Assembly (NCBI RefSeq): GCF_019504385.1 | Contig: NZ_CP080590.1 | Span: forward strand, 3,587,501-3,651,500 | DNA length: 64,000 nucleotides | Direction of reading: 5' to 3' | Source of the DNA: Devosia salina | Lineage (GTDB): Bacteria > Pseudomonadota > Alphaproteobacteria > Rhizobiales > Devosiaceae | Shown here: one piece after another, positions 34,614 through 43,647 of the stretch | How the letters are laid out: each line of letters opens with the position of its first letter | Numbering within the stretch: position 1 is the stretch's first letter | Translations under genes and position numbers: made by a program | The notes under the pieces: generated by a model | Database searches by the model: none | What the model was told of the DNA's origin: nothing | The model's input: only the letters and a program-made list of their open reading frames with translations

Positions 34614-35000
34614 TCAGGAGCCCCGCGGCGGCATGAAGGCATTGTCTGCGGCCGGCTCCAGGATGGAGAAGACATTGCCCTCCGGATCCTTGCAGGTGAT
34701 GAGGTCGCCCACGCCAGGCATGGCGGTTTTTGGCACGATGATGCTGCCACCGCGCTCGGTGATCTTCCTGGCGTAGTCATCGGCCGAGGGCACCTCGATG
34801 GTCGGTGTCATGGATTGCCAGGGCCTGTCGCGCTGGGCAATGCCGCCACCGATCCCCGTACCATCCTGTCCGGTGCCGAGCAGCCAATAGGGTATGGGTC
34901 CATCGAGCTTGATGATCGGCCAGTCAAATACCTCCGCATAGAACTGGGCCGCGCGCTGCGGATCGTCCGCGGCAATATCGATGTGAACGAAATGCGGCAT
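34614..35000 (-). CDS. VOC-family protein
   Basis: The 128-residue single VOC module has HFVHIDIAADDPQRAAQFYAEVFDW at the N-terminus, the GIGGGIA strand and the C-terminal CKDPEGNVFSILEP. It is closest in style to uncharacterised glyoxalase-like proteins such as the YdeN/27-kDa antigen group. GGAGG seven bases before the ATG at 35000 sets the start; a GTG further upstream is less likely. It is not near any gene that would give the substrate. Confidence 0.87.
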   Translation of the reverse strand: MPHFVHIDIAADDPQRAAQFYAEVFDWPIIKLDGPIPYWLLGTGQDGTGIGGGIAQRDRPWQSMTPTIEVPSADDYARKITERGGSIIVPKTAMPGVGDLITCKDPEGNVFSILEPAADNAFMPPRGS

Positions 35001-35067
35001 GGCACCACCTCCCGAATGTGTCATTGCTGCACGAAGCGGGCGGGGGCGGGTTGACGCCGGTCAAGAA

Positions 35068-36057
35068 TTATTCGGGCAGCGCGAACTCGAGCAGCAGGGT
35101 GCGCTGCCAGTCATTGAAGTTATTGTCCGAACCGATGAGGATGCGGGTCTCGCCACCCGGCGTCCGGTGCACCAGCAGGCTTTCCATGTTGTCGATCTCG
35201 CCGCCCTGGGCCGAGAGCAGCAATTGCCCTTGCATCAGATTGCCGGGCCGCACTTCTGCCGCCGGCACGCGCCGCAGGTTCATCACGAAGGCGAAGAGCG
35301 ACACGCCCCGCTCGAGCACCAGCAGGTCACCATTGGGCAGGAACTTGCAGTCGGTCGGGTTGACGATGGGGCTGTTGACATAGCCGATCGGCCCCTTGTC
35401 CCGGGCCCCGAGCAATTCGCCGCGGTGATTGCCGTTTTCATCCAGCGCCTCCTCGGTGAGCAGCAGGGTCGATCCCGCGATGGGCGAGGCCGGCGGCGCC
35501 ACGCAGGCGGCTTCCAGTGAACCATTGGTCCGCAGATCGCTCAGCCATTGCGGTATGCCGATCTCGCGCGCCGCCCCTGCGGGCTTGCCGTCGCTGATGG
35601 CGAAATCGGCGACGCGCGTCAGGTGTTCGAAGCTCACTCGGATGGCCGCGGGTTCGCCATTGCGCCAGATCGTGTCGGCGCCCTCCGCATCCTTGGCATA
35701 TTGGCGCGGCAGCACCTCGCCGCCGGAATTGCGCATCGGCTCTATGGTGACGCCGATGAAACCAAAGAGCCGGTCCGACTGGTCATAGGCCAGTTGCCCG
35801 GCGATGAAATTGCCGCGGTCGGAAATGAAAGTGACGCGCTGGTCCGGCCCCGTCTGGGCAAGGCTCGACAGGCCGCCAAAGGTGTCGTCGGGACTCTGCA
35901 GCGTCAATCCGCCACGAAAGATCAGCCCTTCGACCGGCTGGTCGAGTTCGGCCCCCTTGAACCGGGTCACCGGCGCGGCGCTCACCGTCGCCTCCACCGC
36001 CCCGGCTGGAGAAGCCAGGAGCAGCAGGGCGGCGGCAAGGGCAGACCGCACCATCAT
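35068..36057 (-). CDS. Exported phytase-like esterase domain protein (PF13449 type)
   Basis: The 329-residue protein has a signal peptide (VRSALAAALLLLASPAGA) and a beta-propeller-like body with FGGLSSL, VTFISDRGNFI, the LLLTEEALDENGN segment, NPTDCKFLPNGDLLVLERG and a final NNFNDWQRTLLLEFAL. This pattern is that of the family named esterase-like activity of phytase. It is probably periplasmic; the true substrate is not known. The start ATGATG overlaps the cobT stop, so it is coupled to cobT although no functional link is obvious. Confidence 0.87.
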   Translation of the reverse strand: MMVRSALAAALLLLASPAGAVEATVSAAPVTRFKGAELDQPVEGLIFRGGLTLQSPDDTFGGLSSLAQTGPDQRVTFISDRGNFIAGQLAYDQSDRLFGFIGVTIEPMRNSGGEVLPRQYAKDAEGADTIWRNGEPAAIRVSFEHLTRVADFAISDGKPAGAAREIGIPQWLSDLRTNGSLEAACVAPPASPIAGSTLLLTEEALDENGNHRGELLGARDKGPIGYVNSPIVNPTDCKFLPNGDLLVLERGVSLFAFVMNLRRVPAAEVRPGNLMQGQLLLSAQGGEIDNMESLLVHRTPGGETRILIGSDNNFNDWQRTLLLEFALPE

Positions 36058-37943
36058 CCCCGGGCCCGCCTTCGGCTCTGGGCCGGCATTTCCTCGTCGA
36101 ACAGCGCCGCCAGTTCGTCTGTCAGCGCCCCCGCCAGTTCCTCGGCATCCAGCAGCGTCACCGCGCGGCGATAATAGCGGGTCACGTCGTGACCGATGCC
36201 CACGGCCACGAGCTGGATGGGCGAGCGGGTCTCGATATCTTCGATCACCTGCCGCAGATGGGCCTCGAGGTAATTGCCGGCATTGACCGACTGCGTCGAG
36301 TCGTCGACCGGCGCGCCATCGGAAATCACCATCATGATGCGGCGCTGCTCGGGGCGGGCCATCAACCGCTTGCGCGCCCATTCGAGCGCCTCGCCATCGA
36401 TATTTTCCTTGAGCAGGCCCTCGCGCATCATGAGGCCCAGATTGCGCCGCGCATGGCGCCAGGGCTCGTCGGCGGCCTTGTAAATGATATGGCGAATGTC
36501 ATTGACGCGACCGGGATTGGCCGGGCGATTGGCTTCGAGCCAGGCCTCGCGGCTCTTGCCGCCCTTCCAGGCGCGGGTGGTGAAGCCCAGGATTTCGACC
36601 TTGACGCCGCAACGCTCCAGCGTGCGCGCGAGAATGTCTCCGCAGATCGCCGCAATGGTGATCGGGCGGCCGCGCATCGAGCCGGAATTGTCGATCAGAA
36701 GGGTCACGACCGTGTCGCGGAAGTCGGTGTCGTTCTCGACCTTGAAGCTGAGCGCCTGCAGCGGATCGGTGACCACGCGGGTGAGACGGGCCGTATCGAG
36801 CAGGCCCTCTTCGAGATCGAACTGCCAGCTGCGGTTCTGCTTGGCCATCAGGCGCCGCTGCAGCTTGTTGGCCAGCCGTGCCACGGCACCCGCGAGGTTT
36901 TCGAGCTGCTTGTCGAGCAGGGCACGCAACTGGTCGAGCTCGTCGGGCGGGCACAGCTCGGCCGCCTTGACGATCTCGTCATATTTCTGCGTGAACACCT
37001 TGTAGTTGAACTGGTTGGATAAGCGCTCGCCGCCATCCTTGGCGGGCGGGGGCATCGGCGCATCCTCGCCCGCCTCGGCCTCGGCATCCTCGTCGGCATC
37101 GGCCATGTCGGCCTCCATGCCTTCGACATCGCCGGTGTCTTCGCTTTCGCCGGCCTGCTGGTCCTCGTCCGAATCGGCCTGCTCGTTTTCGCCGTCGCCC
37201 TGCTCGGGTGCCTCGTCCGACCCCTGGGCCTGTTCAGGCTGGTTGTCCTCGGCGGCATCCTCGTCGCTCTCGGAGGGATCCTCCATGTCGCTTTCGGCAA
37301 TGAGATTGAGATCGCGCAGCACCTTGCGGGCCGCCTTGGAGAAATCCTCCTGGCTCTCATAGGCCTCGAGCAGGCCTTCGAGCGAGGTGCCTGCCTTGGC
37401 TTCGATTTCGCCGCGCCACAGATCGACCAGCGCATGGCCAGAAGGCGGCACGTCGACCCCGGCCAGCTTCTCCCGCAGGATCAGTCCCAGCGCTTCGGCC
37501 AGCGGGGCGTCGCCCTTGTCGTCCACTTCGGCGAAATTGGCGCGGAACAGCCGGTCTTCCAGCATTTCATGGATATTGCCGGTCATGCCCGGCATGCGGA
37601 TGCAGCCCAGCGATTCGACGCGCGCCTGTTCCAGCGCATCAAAGGCGGCGCGCGCCTGCGGGTCCATGGGCGAGCGCTTGCGATGCGTTTCCGGATCGTG
37701 GCTGGCGAGCCGCATGGCCATGGCATCGCCCTGGCCGCGGGCAATGGCGATGTCGCGCTTGGTCGGCAGGCGCGGCAGATTGGCCAACCGGGCCTTGTCC
37801 GAGGTGAGCAGGGGCCGGTCCGCGGTGAAGCTCACCTCCAGGTCGGCCTTGCCCCCGATGGCGCGCACCGTCGCACCCATGGCCGATTTGAAGGCCTGGG
37901 TCTGGTCGGGCTTGTTGGGCTTGCTGCGCGGTGGTTGTGCCAT
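36054..37943 (-). CDS. cobT: Aerobic cobaltochelatase subunit CobT
   Basis: CobT works with CobS and CobN to insert cobalt into hydrogenobyrinate a,c-diamide in aerobic cobalamin synthesis. The 629-residue protein has an N-terminal domain, a very acidic low-complexity middle (Glu/Asp/Gln-rich, about 215-300) and a C-terminal von Willebrand A-like domain with the MIDAS motif LLIDNSGSMRGRP near residue 420 and VISDGAPVDDSTQ. This is the usual CobT plan. The ATG at 37943 gives MAQPPRSKPNK. It lies downstream of cobS on the same strand, with a 133-bp inverted-repeat element between them. No cobN or other cob gene is in the window. Confidence 0.96.
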   Translation of the reverse strand: MAQPPRSKPNKPDQTQAFKSAMGATVRAIGGKADLEVSFTADRPLLTSDKARLANLPRLPTKRDIAIARGQGDAMAMRLASHDPETHRKRSPMDPQARAAFDALEQARVESLGCIRMPGMTGNIHEMLEDRLFRANFAEVDDKGDAPLAEALGLILREKLAGVDVPPSGHALVDLWRGEIEAKAGTSLEGLLEAYESQEDFSKAARKVLRDLNLIAESDMEDPSESDEDAAEDNQPEQAQGSDEAPEQGDGENEQADSDEDQQAGESEDTGDVEGMEADMADADEDAEAEAGEDAPMPPPAKDGGERLSNQFNYKVFTQKYDEIVKAAELCPPDELDQLRALLDKQLENLAGAVARLANKLQRRLMAKQNRSWQFDLEEGLLDTARLTRVVTDPLQALSFKVENDTDFRDTVVTLLIDNSGSMRGRPITIAAICGDILARTLERCGVKVEILGFTTRAWKGGKSREAWLEANRPANPGRVNDIRHIIYKAADEPWRHARRNLGLMMREGLLKENIDGEALEWARKRLMARPEQRRIMMVISDGAPVDDSTQSVNAGNYLEAHLRQVIEDIETRSPIQLVAVGIGHDVTRYYRRAVTLLDAEELAGALTDELAALFDEEMPAQSRRRARG

Positions 37944-37975
37944 GGTCGTCAATTCGCTTCTGGCCGGAGAAGGAT

Positions 37976-38108
37976 AAGGCCCCCTCACCCGGCCCGTTGG
38001 GCCGACCTCTCCCCCAGGGGGAGAGGTAACGTTGTGGCGCGCTCGGTGCCCACTTCACCTCTCCCTTTGGGGGAGAGGTCGCCGCGCAGCGGCGGGTGAG
38101 GGGGCCTT
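37976..38108. repeat. 133-bp intergenic inverted-repeat element between cobS and cobT
   Basis: The ends AAGGCCCCCTCACCCG and CGGGTGAGGGGGCCTT are perfect 16-bp inverted repeats. The interior has two more hairpins, each flanked by ACCTCTCCC and GGGAGAGGT. It fills almost all of the gap between the two cobaltochelatase genes. Similar C/G-rich elements lie at 17497 and 39204. Confidence 0.75.
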
Positions 38109-38113
38109 GCGAG

Positions 38114-39097
38114 TTAGGCCATCACCGCCAGGTTGGCGGAGCTTTCCGGCAGGTCTTCGCCGAACACGCGCTGGTAGAACTCGGCCACTACCGGGCGTTC
38201 GAGCTCGTCGCACTTGTTGAGGAAGGTCAGGCGGAAGGCAAAGCCGATATCGCCGCCGAAGATGACGGCATTTTCCGCCCAGGTGATGACGCCGCGCGGG
38301 CTCATGACGGTGGAAATATCGCCATTGATGAAGGCCGAGCGCGTCAGGTCCGCCAGGCGCACCATATTGGCGATCTGCTTCTTGCCCTTCTCGGTCTCGC
38401 CATAGCTCTTGTTCTTGGCGAGCACGATGCCGACTTCCTTGTCATGCGGCAGGTAATTGAGCGTCGTCACGATGCTCCAGCGGTCCATCTGGCCCTGGTT
38501 GATCTGCTGGGTGCCATGATAGAGCCCCGAGGTGTCACCCAGGCCAATGGTATTGGTGGTCGAGAACAGGCGGAAAGCCGGATGGGGCACGATGACGCGG
38601 TTCTGGTCGAGCAGCGTCAGCCGGCCCGACTGTTCGAGCACGCGCTGGATCACGAACATCACGTCCGGGCGGCCGGCATCATATTCGTCGAACACCAGCG
38701 CGACATTGTTCTGCACCGCCCAGGGCAGGATGCCGTCGCGGAATTCGGTGATCTGCTTGCCGTCCTTGAGGACGATCGCATCCTTGCCGACGAGGTCGAT
38801 ACGCGACACGTGACTATCGAGATTGACGCGGACCAGCGGCCAGTTGAGGCGCGCCGCGACCTGCTCGATATGGGTCGACTTGCCGGTGCCGTGATAGCCC
38901 TGCACCATGACGCGGCGGTTATAGGCAAAGCCGGCCAGGATCGCGAGCGTGGTGTTGCGGTCGAACAGGTAGTCCGGGTCGATCGGCGGCACGTGGTCCG
39001 TGCGCTCCTTGTAGCCCTTGACCACCATGTCGGTATCGATGCCGAAAAGGTCGCGCGCCTTGTATTCGGTGTCAGGCAGATTGGCGAATTCAGTCAT
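38114..39097 (-). CDS. cobS: Aerobic cobaltochelatase subunit CobS
   Basis: CobS is the AAA+ motor subunit of the cobaltochelatase. The 327-residue protein has Walker A GYHGTGKST near residue 67, Walker B LVFDEYDAGRPD near 134, and FSTTNTIGLGDTSGLYHGTQ, all standard for CobS. It assembles in rings with CobT and uses ATP hydrolysis to drive cobalt insertion by CobN. It is transcribed toward cobT. The ATG at 39097 gives the normal start MTEFANLPDTEY. Confidence 0.97.
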   Translation of the reverse strand: MTEFANLPDTEYKARDLFGIDTDMVVKGYKERTDHVPPIDPDYLFDRNTTLAILAGFAYNRRVMVQGYHGTGKSTHIEQVAARLNWPLVRVNLDSHVSRIDLVGKDAIVLKDGKQITEFRDGILPWAVQNNVALVFDEYDAGRPDVMFVIQRVLEQSGRLTLLDQNRVIVPHPAFRLFSTTNTIGLGDTSGLYHGTQQINQGQMDRWSIVTTLNYLPHDKEVGIVLAKNKSYGETEKGKKQIANMVRLADLTRSAFINGDISTVMSPRGVITWAENAVIFGGDIGFAFRLTFLNKCDELERPVVAEFYQRVFGEDLPESSANLAVMA

Positions 39098-39203
39098 GGT
39101 CGGGCTCTTGGAAATGCGGAAGAAAATTCATCGAAGGCGGTGGCTCTATAGCAGCATTGTGACGGGGCGGGTAGCCTTGGATCGGTGAAGCAGGGGTGCC
39201 GAA

Positions 39204-39310
39204 CACCCCCACCCTTGATCCCTCCCCACAAGGGGGAGGGAGACGATGAACACCAACACCTCGGCCCTGCGCCTCCCTCCCCTCGATGGGGAGGGAATGA
39301 GGGTGGGGTG
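39204..39310. repeat. Intergenic inverted-repeat element upstream of cobS
   Basis: CACCCCCACCCTTGATCCC at the left end pairs with GGGAATGAGGGTGGGGTG at the right end, and an inner CCCTCCCC...GGGGAGGG pairing repeats on each side. It resembles the elements at 17497 and 37976 in size and composition, but not base for base. Confidence 0.6.
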
Positions 39311-39327
39311 ATGCAACGCGCAGAACG

Positions 39328-39951
39328 CTACCGCACCACGAACCCCTGTTTCTTCAGATGCGTATAGGCCGCGATCACCGTGCGCAGGCGCTCCTCGGAC
39401 GAGGCATCTCCACCATTGACGTCCGGATGGTGCTTCTTGACCAGCGCCTTGTAGGCGGCCTTGATCTCGTCGGACTTGGCATGCTTGGTGAAGCCAAGGG
39501 TCTCCAGCGCCCGTCGATCCGGCTCGTTGAGCGGCTTGACGCGCTCGGTCGCCGGCCGTTTGGACTGCTGATAGCGGTAGCGCGCAAACACCCCGAACGG
39601 ATCACCATATTTGTCACCCGGCTTTGCCGCATTGCGCCCGGCAGCCCGTGCCGTGCCGGGATTGCCGGTGGCAAAGCTCGACCGTGACTCGGCCTTGGGC
39701 GGGGTGTGCAGGGCTTCGTCCAGCTCTTCCGGGCTCATGCCGGCAAAGTAGTTGAAGGCCTTGTTGTAGTGGCGCACATGCTCGAGGCAGAAATTGTGGT
39801 ACTGGCCTTCCGAGCGCACCCCCTTGGGGGCCTTGAACTCGCCCGGCTCCTCGCAGCCTTCCCAGTCGCAGGTCACCGTTACCGGCTCGGCCTTTTCCTC
39901 GCGGCGCGAACGGATGCGAATATTATCGAAGAGCTTGGATTGCAGTTTCAT
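39328..39951 (-). CDS. DnaJ-domain protein with C-terminal J domain
   Basis: In this 207-residue protein the J domain is at the C-terminus (ALETLGFTKHAKSDEIKAAYKALVKKHHPDVNGG), with the essential HPD intact, so it can stimulate a DnaK-type ATPase. The N-terminal half has a small motif with CDWEGCEEPGEFKAPK and NFCLEHVRHYNKAFNYF, possibly metal-binding. There is no G/F or zinc-finger region, so it is a type III J protein. This layout is conserved next to bolA and cobS in alphaproteobacteria. It is divergent from bolA. Confidence 0.92.
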   Translation of the reverse strand: MKLQSKLFDNIRIRSRREEKAEPVTVTCDWEGCEEPGEFKAPKGVRSEGQYHNFCLEHVRHYNKAFNYFAGMSPEELDEALHTPPKAESRSSFATGNPGTARAAGRNAAKPGDKYGDPFGVFARYRYQQSKRPATERVKPLNEPDRRALETLGFTKHAKSDEIKAAYKALVKKHHPDVNGGDASSEERLRTVIAAYTHLKKQGFVVR

Positions 39952-39992
39952 TGTGCCTAGTTAGATCTCTACCGATTTGGAGGCGAAAACCC

Positions 39993-40262
39993 ATGTCCAT
40001 GACGGACACGATCCACGCCAAGCTCACCCAGCAATTCGCACCCCTCCACCTGGAGGTGATCGATGAGTCCCAATTGCACCACGGCCATGCCGGTTGGCGC
40101 GAAGGTGGTGAAACTCATTTTCGTGTCAGAATCGCGACCCGCAATTTTGACGGGATGAGCCGCGTTGCGCAACACCGCGCGGTAATGCAGGCGCTGGACG
40201 ATGAATTGAAGGCAAGCGTTCATGCCCTCGCCATCGAGGTGCTGCCGCCCGGCTCCATATAG
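39993..40262 (+). CDS. BolA-family protein
   Basis: The 89-residue protein has the BolA fold: IHAKLTQQFAPLHLEVIDES, then HHGHAGWREGGETHFRVRI and RVAQHRAVMQALDDEL. The conserved HxGH-like histidines and the C-terminal HALAIEVLPPG are present. BolA proteins partner with monothiol glutaredoxins in iron-sulfur trafficking, or act as regulators. GGAGG nine bases before the ATG at 39993 supports this start; an ATG two codons later is possible. Its stop abuts that of the convergent CorC-like gene. Confidence 0.92.
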   Translation: MSMTDTIHAKLTQQFAPLHLEVIDESQLHHGHAGWREGGETHFRVRIATRNFDGMSRVAQHRAVMQALDDELKASVHALAIEVLPPGSI

Positions 40263-41561
40263 TCAACTGGCGGCGGTTTCGCCACCCTGCATCGCCGGGG
40301 TGATCTTCACTTTCGACACGCGCTGCCGGTCCCGCTCCAGCACCAGGAAGCTGAAGCCATGCGCCTCGACCTGGTGCCCCGGCTCGGGAATGAGCTTGGC
40401 GGCATTGATGACGATGCCCGCAACGGTATTGGCGTGTTCGTCCGGCAAGTCCCAGTCGAGCAGGCGGTTGATGTCGCGGATGGCGATGCTGGCATCGACG
40501 ATGAAGCTGCCGTCATCCTGCTTGTCGATGCCGAACACGGCTTCGTCATCGGGCTCGTCATGCTCGTCGGAAATGTCCCCGACGATTTCCTCGATGATGT
40601 CCTCGAGCGTCACCAGCCCTTCGAGCACCCCATATTCATCGAGCACCAGCGCCATGTGCGAATGGCGCTTGAGAAACGCGGTCAGCTGCACCTGAACCGG
40701 CGTCGACTGCGGAATGAACCAGGGCTTTGTCATGATCTGCCGAATGTCGACGCGCGATGCGTCGCCATTGACCGCCATCAGCGCCCGCAGCACGTCCTTG
40801 GCGTGGATGATGCCGATGACGTCGTCCGTCTCACCTTGGTAGAGCGGGATGCGGGTATAGGCGCTGTCCAGCACCGCCTTGACCAGTTCGTCCGCGCTCA
40901 TGGTGGCGTCTAGGGCCAGCATCTGCGTGCGGTGCACCATGACGTCGCTGACCACCAGGTCGCGCAGGTCCAACAGGCCGCCCAGCATGTCGCGGTCGCC
41001 CTTGACCACTTCGCCTTCCGAATGCAGCAGGTCCAGCGTGCCGCGGATTTCGTCATGGCCGGAAATGGCGCTGACATGGCTGGCATCGATCCCGAAGACC
41101 CTGAGGATGGTGTTGACGATGGCCTGCACGGCCAGCGTCACCGGTGCAAAGACGAACACCACGATGCGGATGACCGGTGCCACGCCCAGCGCGAAACCAT
41201 CGGGGCGCATCAGTGCCAGCGTCTTGGGCAGCACCTCGGAAAAGATCACCACCGCCGCCGTCATGGCGATGGTGGCATAGGCAATGCCCGATTGGCCGAA
41301 CAGCGCGATGAGCACGCTTGCCGCCAGGGTCGAGGCCAGGATGTTGACGATATTGTTGCCAAGGAGAATGGCCCCGATCAGCCGCTCCTTTTCGCCGGTG
41401 AGGGTCTCGACCAGCACCGCCCGCTTGTCGCCCGAGCGCGCCAATTGATGCATGCGGGCTCGGGAGGCCGCCGTCAGTGCCGTTTCCGAGCCGGAAAAGA
41501 AAAAGCTCATCGCCAGCAGCAGCAGGATGCCGGCCGAAGTCAGCCACAGGGAAATGCTCAT
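40263..41561 (-). CDS. CNNM/HlyC-CorC family membrane protein with CBS domains
   Basis: The 432-residue protein has an N-terminal DUF21 (CNNM) domain with three or four helices (LLLLAMSFFFSGSETALTAASRARM), then a CBS pair (about 205-330, including SDVMVHRTQM and MALVLDEYGVLEGLVTLEDIIEEIVGD) and a C-terminal CorC_HlyC domain. Such proteins are linked to Mg2+/Co2+ efflux. Nothing in the sequence indicates haemolysin activity. Its ATG overlaps the aroB stop by four bases, so it is the last gene of the aroK-aroB run. Confidence 0.93.
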   Translation of the reverse strand: MSISLWLTSAGILLLLAMSFFFSGSETALTAASRARMHQLARSGDKRAVLVETLTGEKERLIGAILLGNNIVNILASTLAASVLIALFGQSGIAYATIAMTAAVVIFSEVLPKTLALMRPDGFALGVAPVIRIVVFVFAPVTLAVQAIVNTILRVFGIDASHVSAISGHDEIRGTLDLLHSEGEVVKGDRDMLGGLLDLRDLVVSDVMVHRTQMLALDATMSADELVKAVLDSAYTRIPLYQGETDDVIGIIHAKDVLRALMAVNGDASRVDIRQIMTKPWFIPQSTPVQVQLTAFLKRHSHMALVLDEYGVLEGLVTLEDIIEEIVGDISDEHDEPDDEAVFGIDKQDDGSFIVDASIAIRDINRLLDWDLPDEHANTVAGIVINAAKLIPEPGHQVEAHGFSFLVLERDRQRVSKVKITPAMQGGETAAS

Positions 41562-42673
41562 GATGCGCGCGCCTGATCAAGGAATGCCCGAACCGCGTCC
41601 GGGTCGACCTGTCTTTCGATAAAGGCCTGGCCGATGCCGCGGGTGAGGATGAAGGTCAGCGCGCCGCGCGACACTTTCTTGTCCTGGGCAATGGCAGCCA
41701 TCAGCACATCGGTCGAACCGAGTTCGCCCGGAATGTCGCTAAGCCGCGTCGGCAGGCCCGCCAGCTTCAAATGTGCCGCCACCCGGCCCACATCCTGCCC
41801 CGGCGCCAGGCCCAGACGGTTGGAAAAGCCATGCGCCAGCACCATGCCGATGGCAACGCCCTCGCCATGCAGCAGACGGTCGGAATAGCCCGTGTCCTTT
41901 TCGAGCGCATGGCCGAAAGTGTGCCCGAGATTGAGCAGGGCCCTTACCCCGGTTTCCTTCTCGTCCTCGATCACCACCCGCGCCTTGTGCGCGCAGCAGC
42001 GGGCAATCGCCTCGCCACGGGCCGGGCCGCCCGCAAAGATCTCGGCGCGATTGGCTTCGAGCCACTCGAAAAATTCCGGATCATCGATGAGGCCATATTT
42101 GACCACTTCGGCATAGCCGGCCGCGAACTGGCGCGGCGCCAGTGTATCGAGGGCGGAGAGGTCGGCCAGCACCAGCCTGGGCTGGTGAAAAGCGCCGACC
42201 AGGTTCTTGCCATGGGGCGAATTGATACCGGTCTTGCCACCCACCGACGAGTCCACCTGCGCCAGGAGCGAGGTGGGAATCTGCACGAAATCCATGCCGC
42301 GCCGCGTCACCGAGGCCGCAAAGCCCGCCAGATCGCCGATCACCCCGCCGCCCAGCGCAATGACCAGGTCGCCGCGCTCCAGCTTGGCCGCCAGCAGGCC
42401 CTCAACCACCTTTTCGAGCATGGCATAGCTCTTGGTGCTCTCGCCGGCCGGCAATGTTATGACATCATAGGACAGGCCTGCCGCGTCGAGCCCGGCGACG
42501 AGGCGCGGCAATTGCGCTGCGGCCACGGTCTCGTCGGTGACGATGCCATAGCGCCGCCCCGGGAATGTCTCGCGCAGAATGGCACCGGCTTCATCGATCA
42601 GCTTTGGACCGATGAGAATGTCATAGGCGCGGTCTCCCAGCGCGACATGAACTTTGTGGTCGATTCCGGCCAT
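41558..42673 (-). CDS. aroB: 3-dehydroquinate synthase
   Basis: AroB converts DAHP to 3-dehydroquinate, the second step of the shikimate pathway, using NAD and a metal ion. The 371-residue protein has the NAD/substrate segments PAGESTKSYAMLEKV, ALGGGVIGDLAGFAASVTRRG, the TSLLAQVDSSVGGKTGIN loop and the metal ligands in NLGHTFGHALE and HGEGVAIGMV. It is directly downstream of aroK (11 bases), the standard pairing. Confidence 0.97.
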   Translation of the reverse strand: MAGIDHKVHVALGDRAYDILIGPKLIDEAGAILRETFPGRRYGIVTDETVAAAQLPRLVAGLDAAGLSYDVITLPAGESTKSYAMLEKVVEGLLAAKLERGDLVIALGGGVIGDLAGFAASVTRRGMDFVQIPTSLLAQVDSSVGGKTGINSPHGKNLVGAFHQPRLVLADLSALDTLAPRQFAAGYAEVVKYGLIDDPEFFEWLEANRAEIFAGGPARGEAIARCCAHKARVVIEDEKETGVRALLNLGHTFGHALEKDTGYSDRLLHGEGVAIGMVLAHGFSNRLGLAPGQDVGRVAAHLKLAGLPTRLSDIPGELGSTDVLMAAIAQDKKVSRGALTFILTRGIGQAFIERQVDPDAVRAFLDQARAS

Positions 42674-42684
42674 GGTCCTGCCTG

Positions 42685-43263
42685 TCAGTTCTTGAGATGG
42701 TCGAGCAAAGCCGTGATCACGTCGGCGGCAACATTGTCCTGAGGCACGTCACGGCTCATCACCGTGATATCGGCCTCGGCGTAGATCGGGTAGCGGTCCG
42801 CAATCAGCTTTTCCAGAGTCCCCCTGGGGTCGGCGGTCTTGAGCAGCGGCCGGTTGGAGCGGCGCGAGACCCGCTCGAACAGCACGTCCAGATCGGCCTT
42901 GAGCCAGACCGAGAGGGCACCGGCCTTGACCAGCGCCCGCGTCTCGGGATTGACGAAAGCGCCGCCGCCGGTGGCGAGCACAATGTCCTTCTCCTTGAGC
43001 AGGCGCGATATCACACGCATCTCGCCGGCGCGAAACTCGCCCTCGCCGCGCTGCTCGAAAATCTCGGGAATGCTCATCTGCGCGGCGCGCTCGATTTCCT
43101 CGTCGCTATCGATGAACTGGCGTCCCAGCCGCGCGGCAAGGCGGCGGCCGACCGTGGTCTTGCCGGCGCCCATCATGCCCACCAGTACCAGCGGACGTCC
43201 GTTCAGCCGACCGGCCAGCGCCCGGGCGCGGCCCTGCCGCGACCCGCCATCCGTTTTGCTCAC
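42685..43263 (-). CDS. aroK: Shikimate kinase
   Basis: This kinase phosphorylates shikimate to shikimate-3-phosphate. The 192-residue protein has Walker A GMMGAGKTT near residue 30, FIDSDEEIERAAQMSIPEIF (shikimate-binding Asp) and LATGGGAFVNPETR. A Ser/Arg-rich N-terminal stretch of about 20 residues precedes the domain. The start is a GTG at 43263, with GGAGG nine bases upstream. It is divergent from the small membrane protein/xerD pair. Confidence 0.95.
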   Translation of the reverse strand: MSKTDGGSRQGRARALAGRLNGRPLVLVGMMGAGKTTVGRRLAARLGRQFIDSDEEIERAAQMSIPEIFEQRGEGEFRAGEMRVISRLLKEKDIVLATGGGAFVNPETRALVKAGALSVWLKADLDVLFERVSRRSNRPLLKTADPRGTLEKLIADRYPIYAEADITVMSRDVPQDNVAADVITALLDHLKN

Positions 43264-43431
43264 CTGACGCGCCCTCCGATCATGCCGCTATCAACCGGTC
43301 CCGGCCCGGCCTGTCAAGCACGCGGCGGCGCGGTTGATCCCGCAGGCCAGTTTCGGCAACACTGCAAGGCACAACAGAACCGCAACCATTTTTCCCTAGG
43401 CTCAGGCCAACACGGCTCCCTGGAACCCGAC

Positions 43432-43647
43432 ATGCCCTCGCTGATCCGCTTTCTCATCATCCTCATCTTTCTCGGTGGACTGGTCTTTGCCGGCATGTTC
43501 GCGCTGGTGGCCTTCGTCGAGCCGACGCCCAAGGAGGTCAGCCAGCGCATACCGAGCCGCGACCTGCTCGGCGACACCGACACGGCCCGGCCCGGCGGCA
43601 ACCTGCCCCAGCCCAATGTCACCTCCGGGGACAACGACACGCAATGA
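43432..43647 (+). CDS. Small membrane protein coupled to xerD
   Basis: The 71-residue protein has one N-terminal membrane helix (IRFLIILIFLGGLVFAGMFALVAFVE) and a short polar tail with PTPKEVSQRIPSRDLLG. I do not know its function. Its stop overlaps the xerD ATG by four bases, so the two are cotranslated. The same pair occurs in related genomes as I recall, sometimes mislabelled histidine kinase. It has no kinase motifs. Confidence 0.8.
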   Translation: MPSLIRFLIILIFLGGLVFAGMFALVAFVEPTPKEVSQRIPSRDLLGDTDTARPGGNLPQPNVTSGDNDTQ

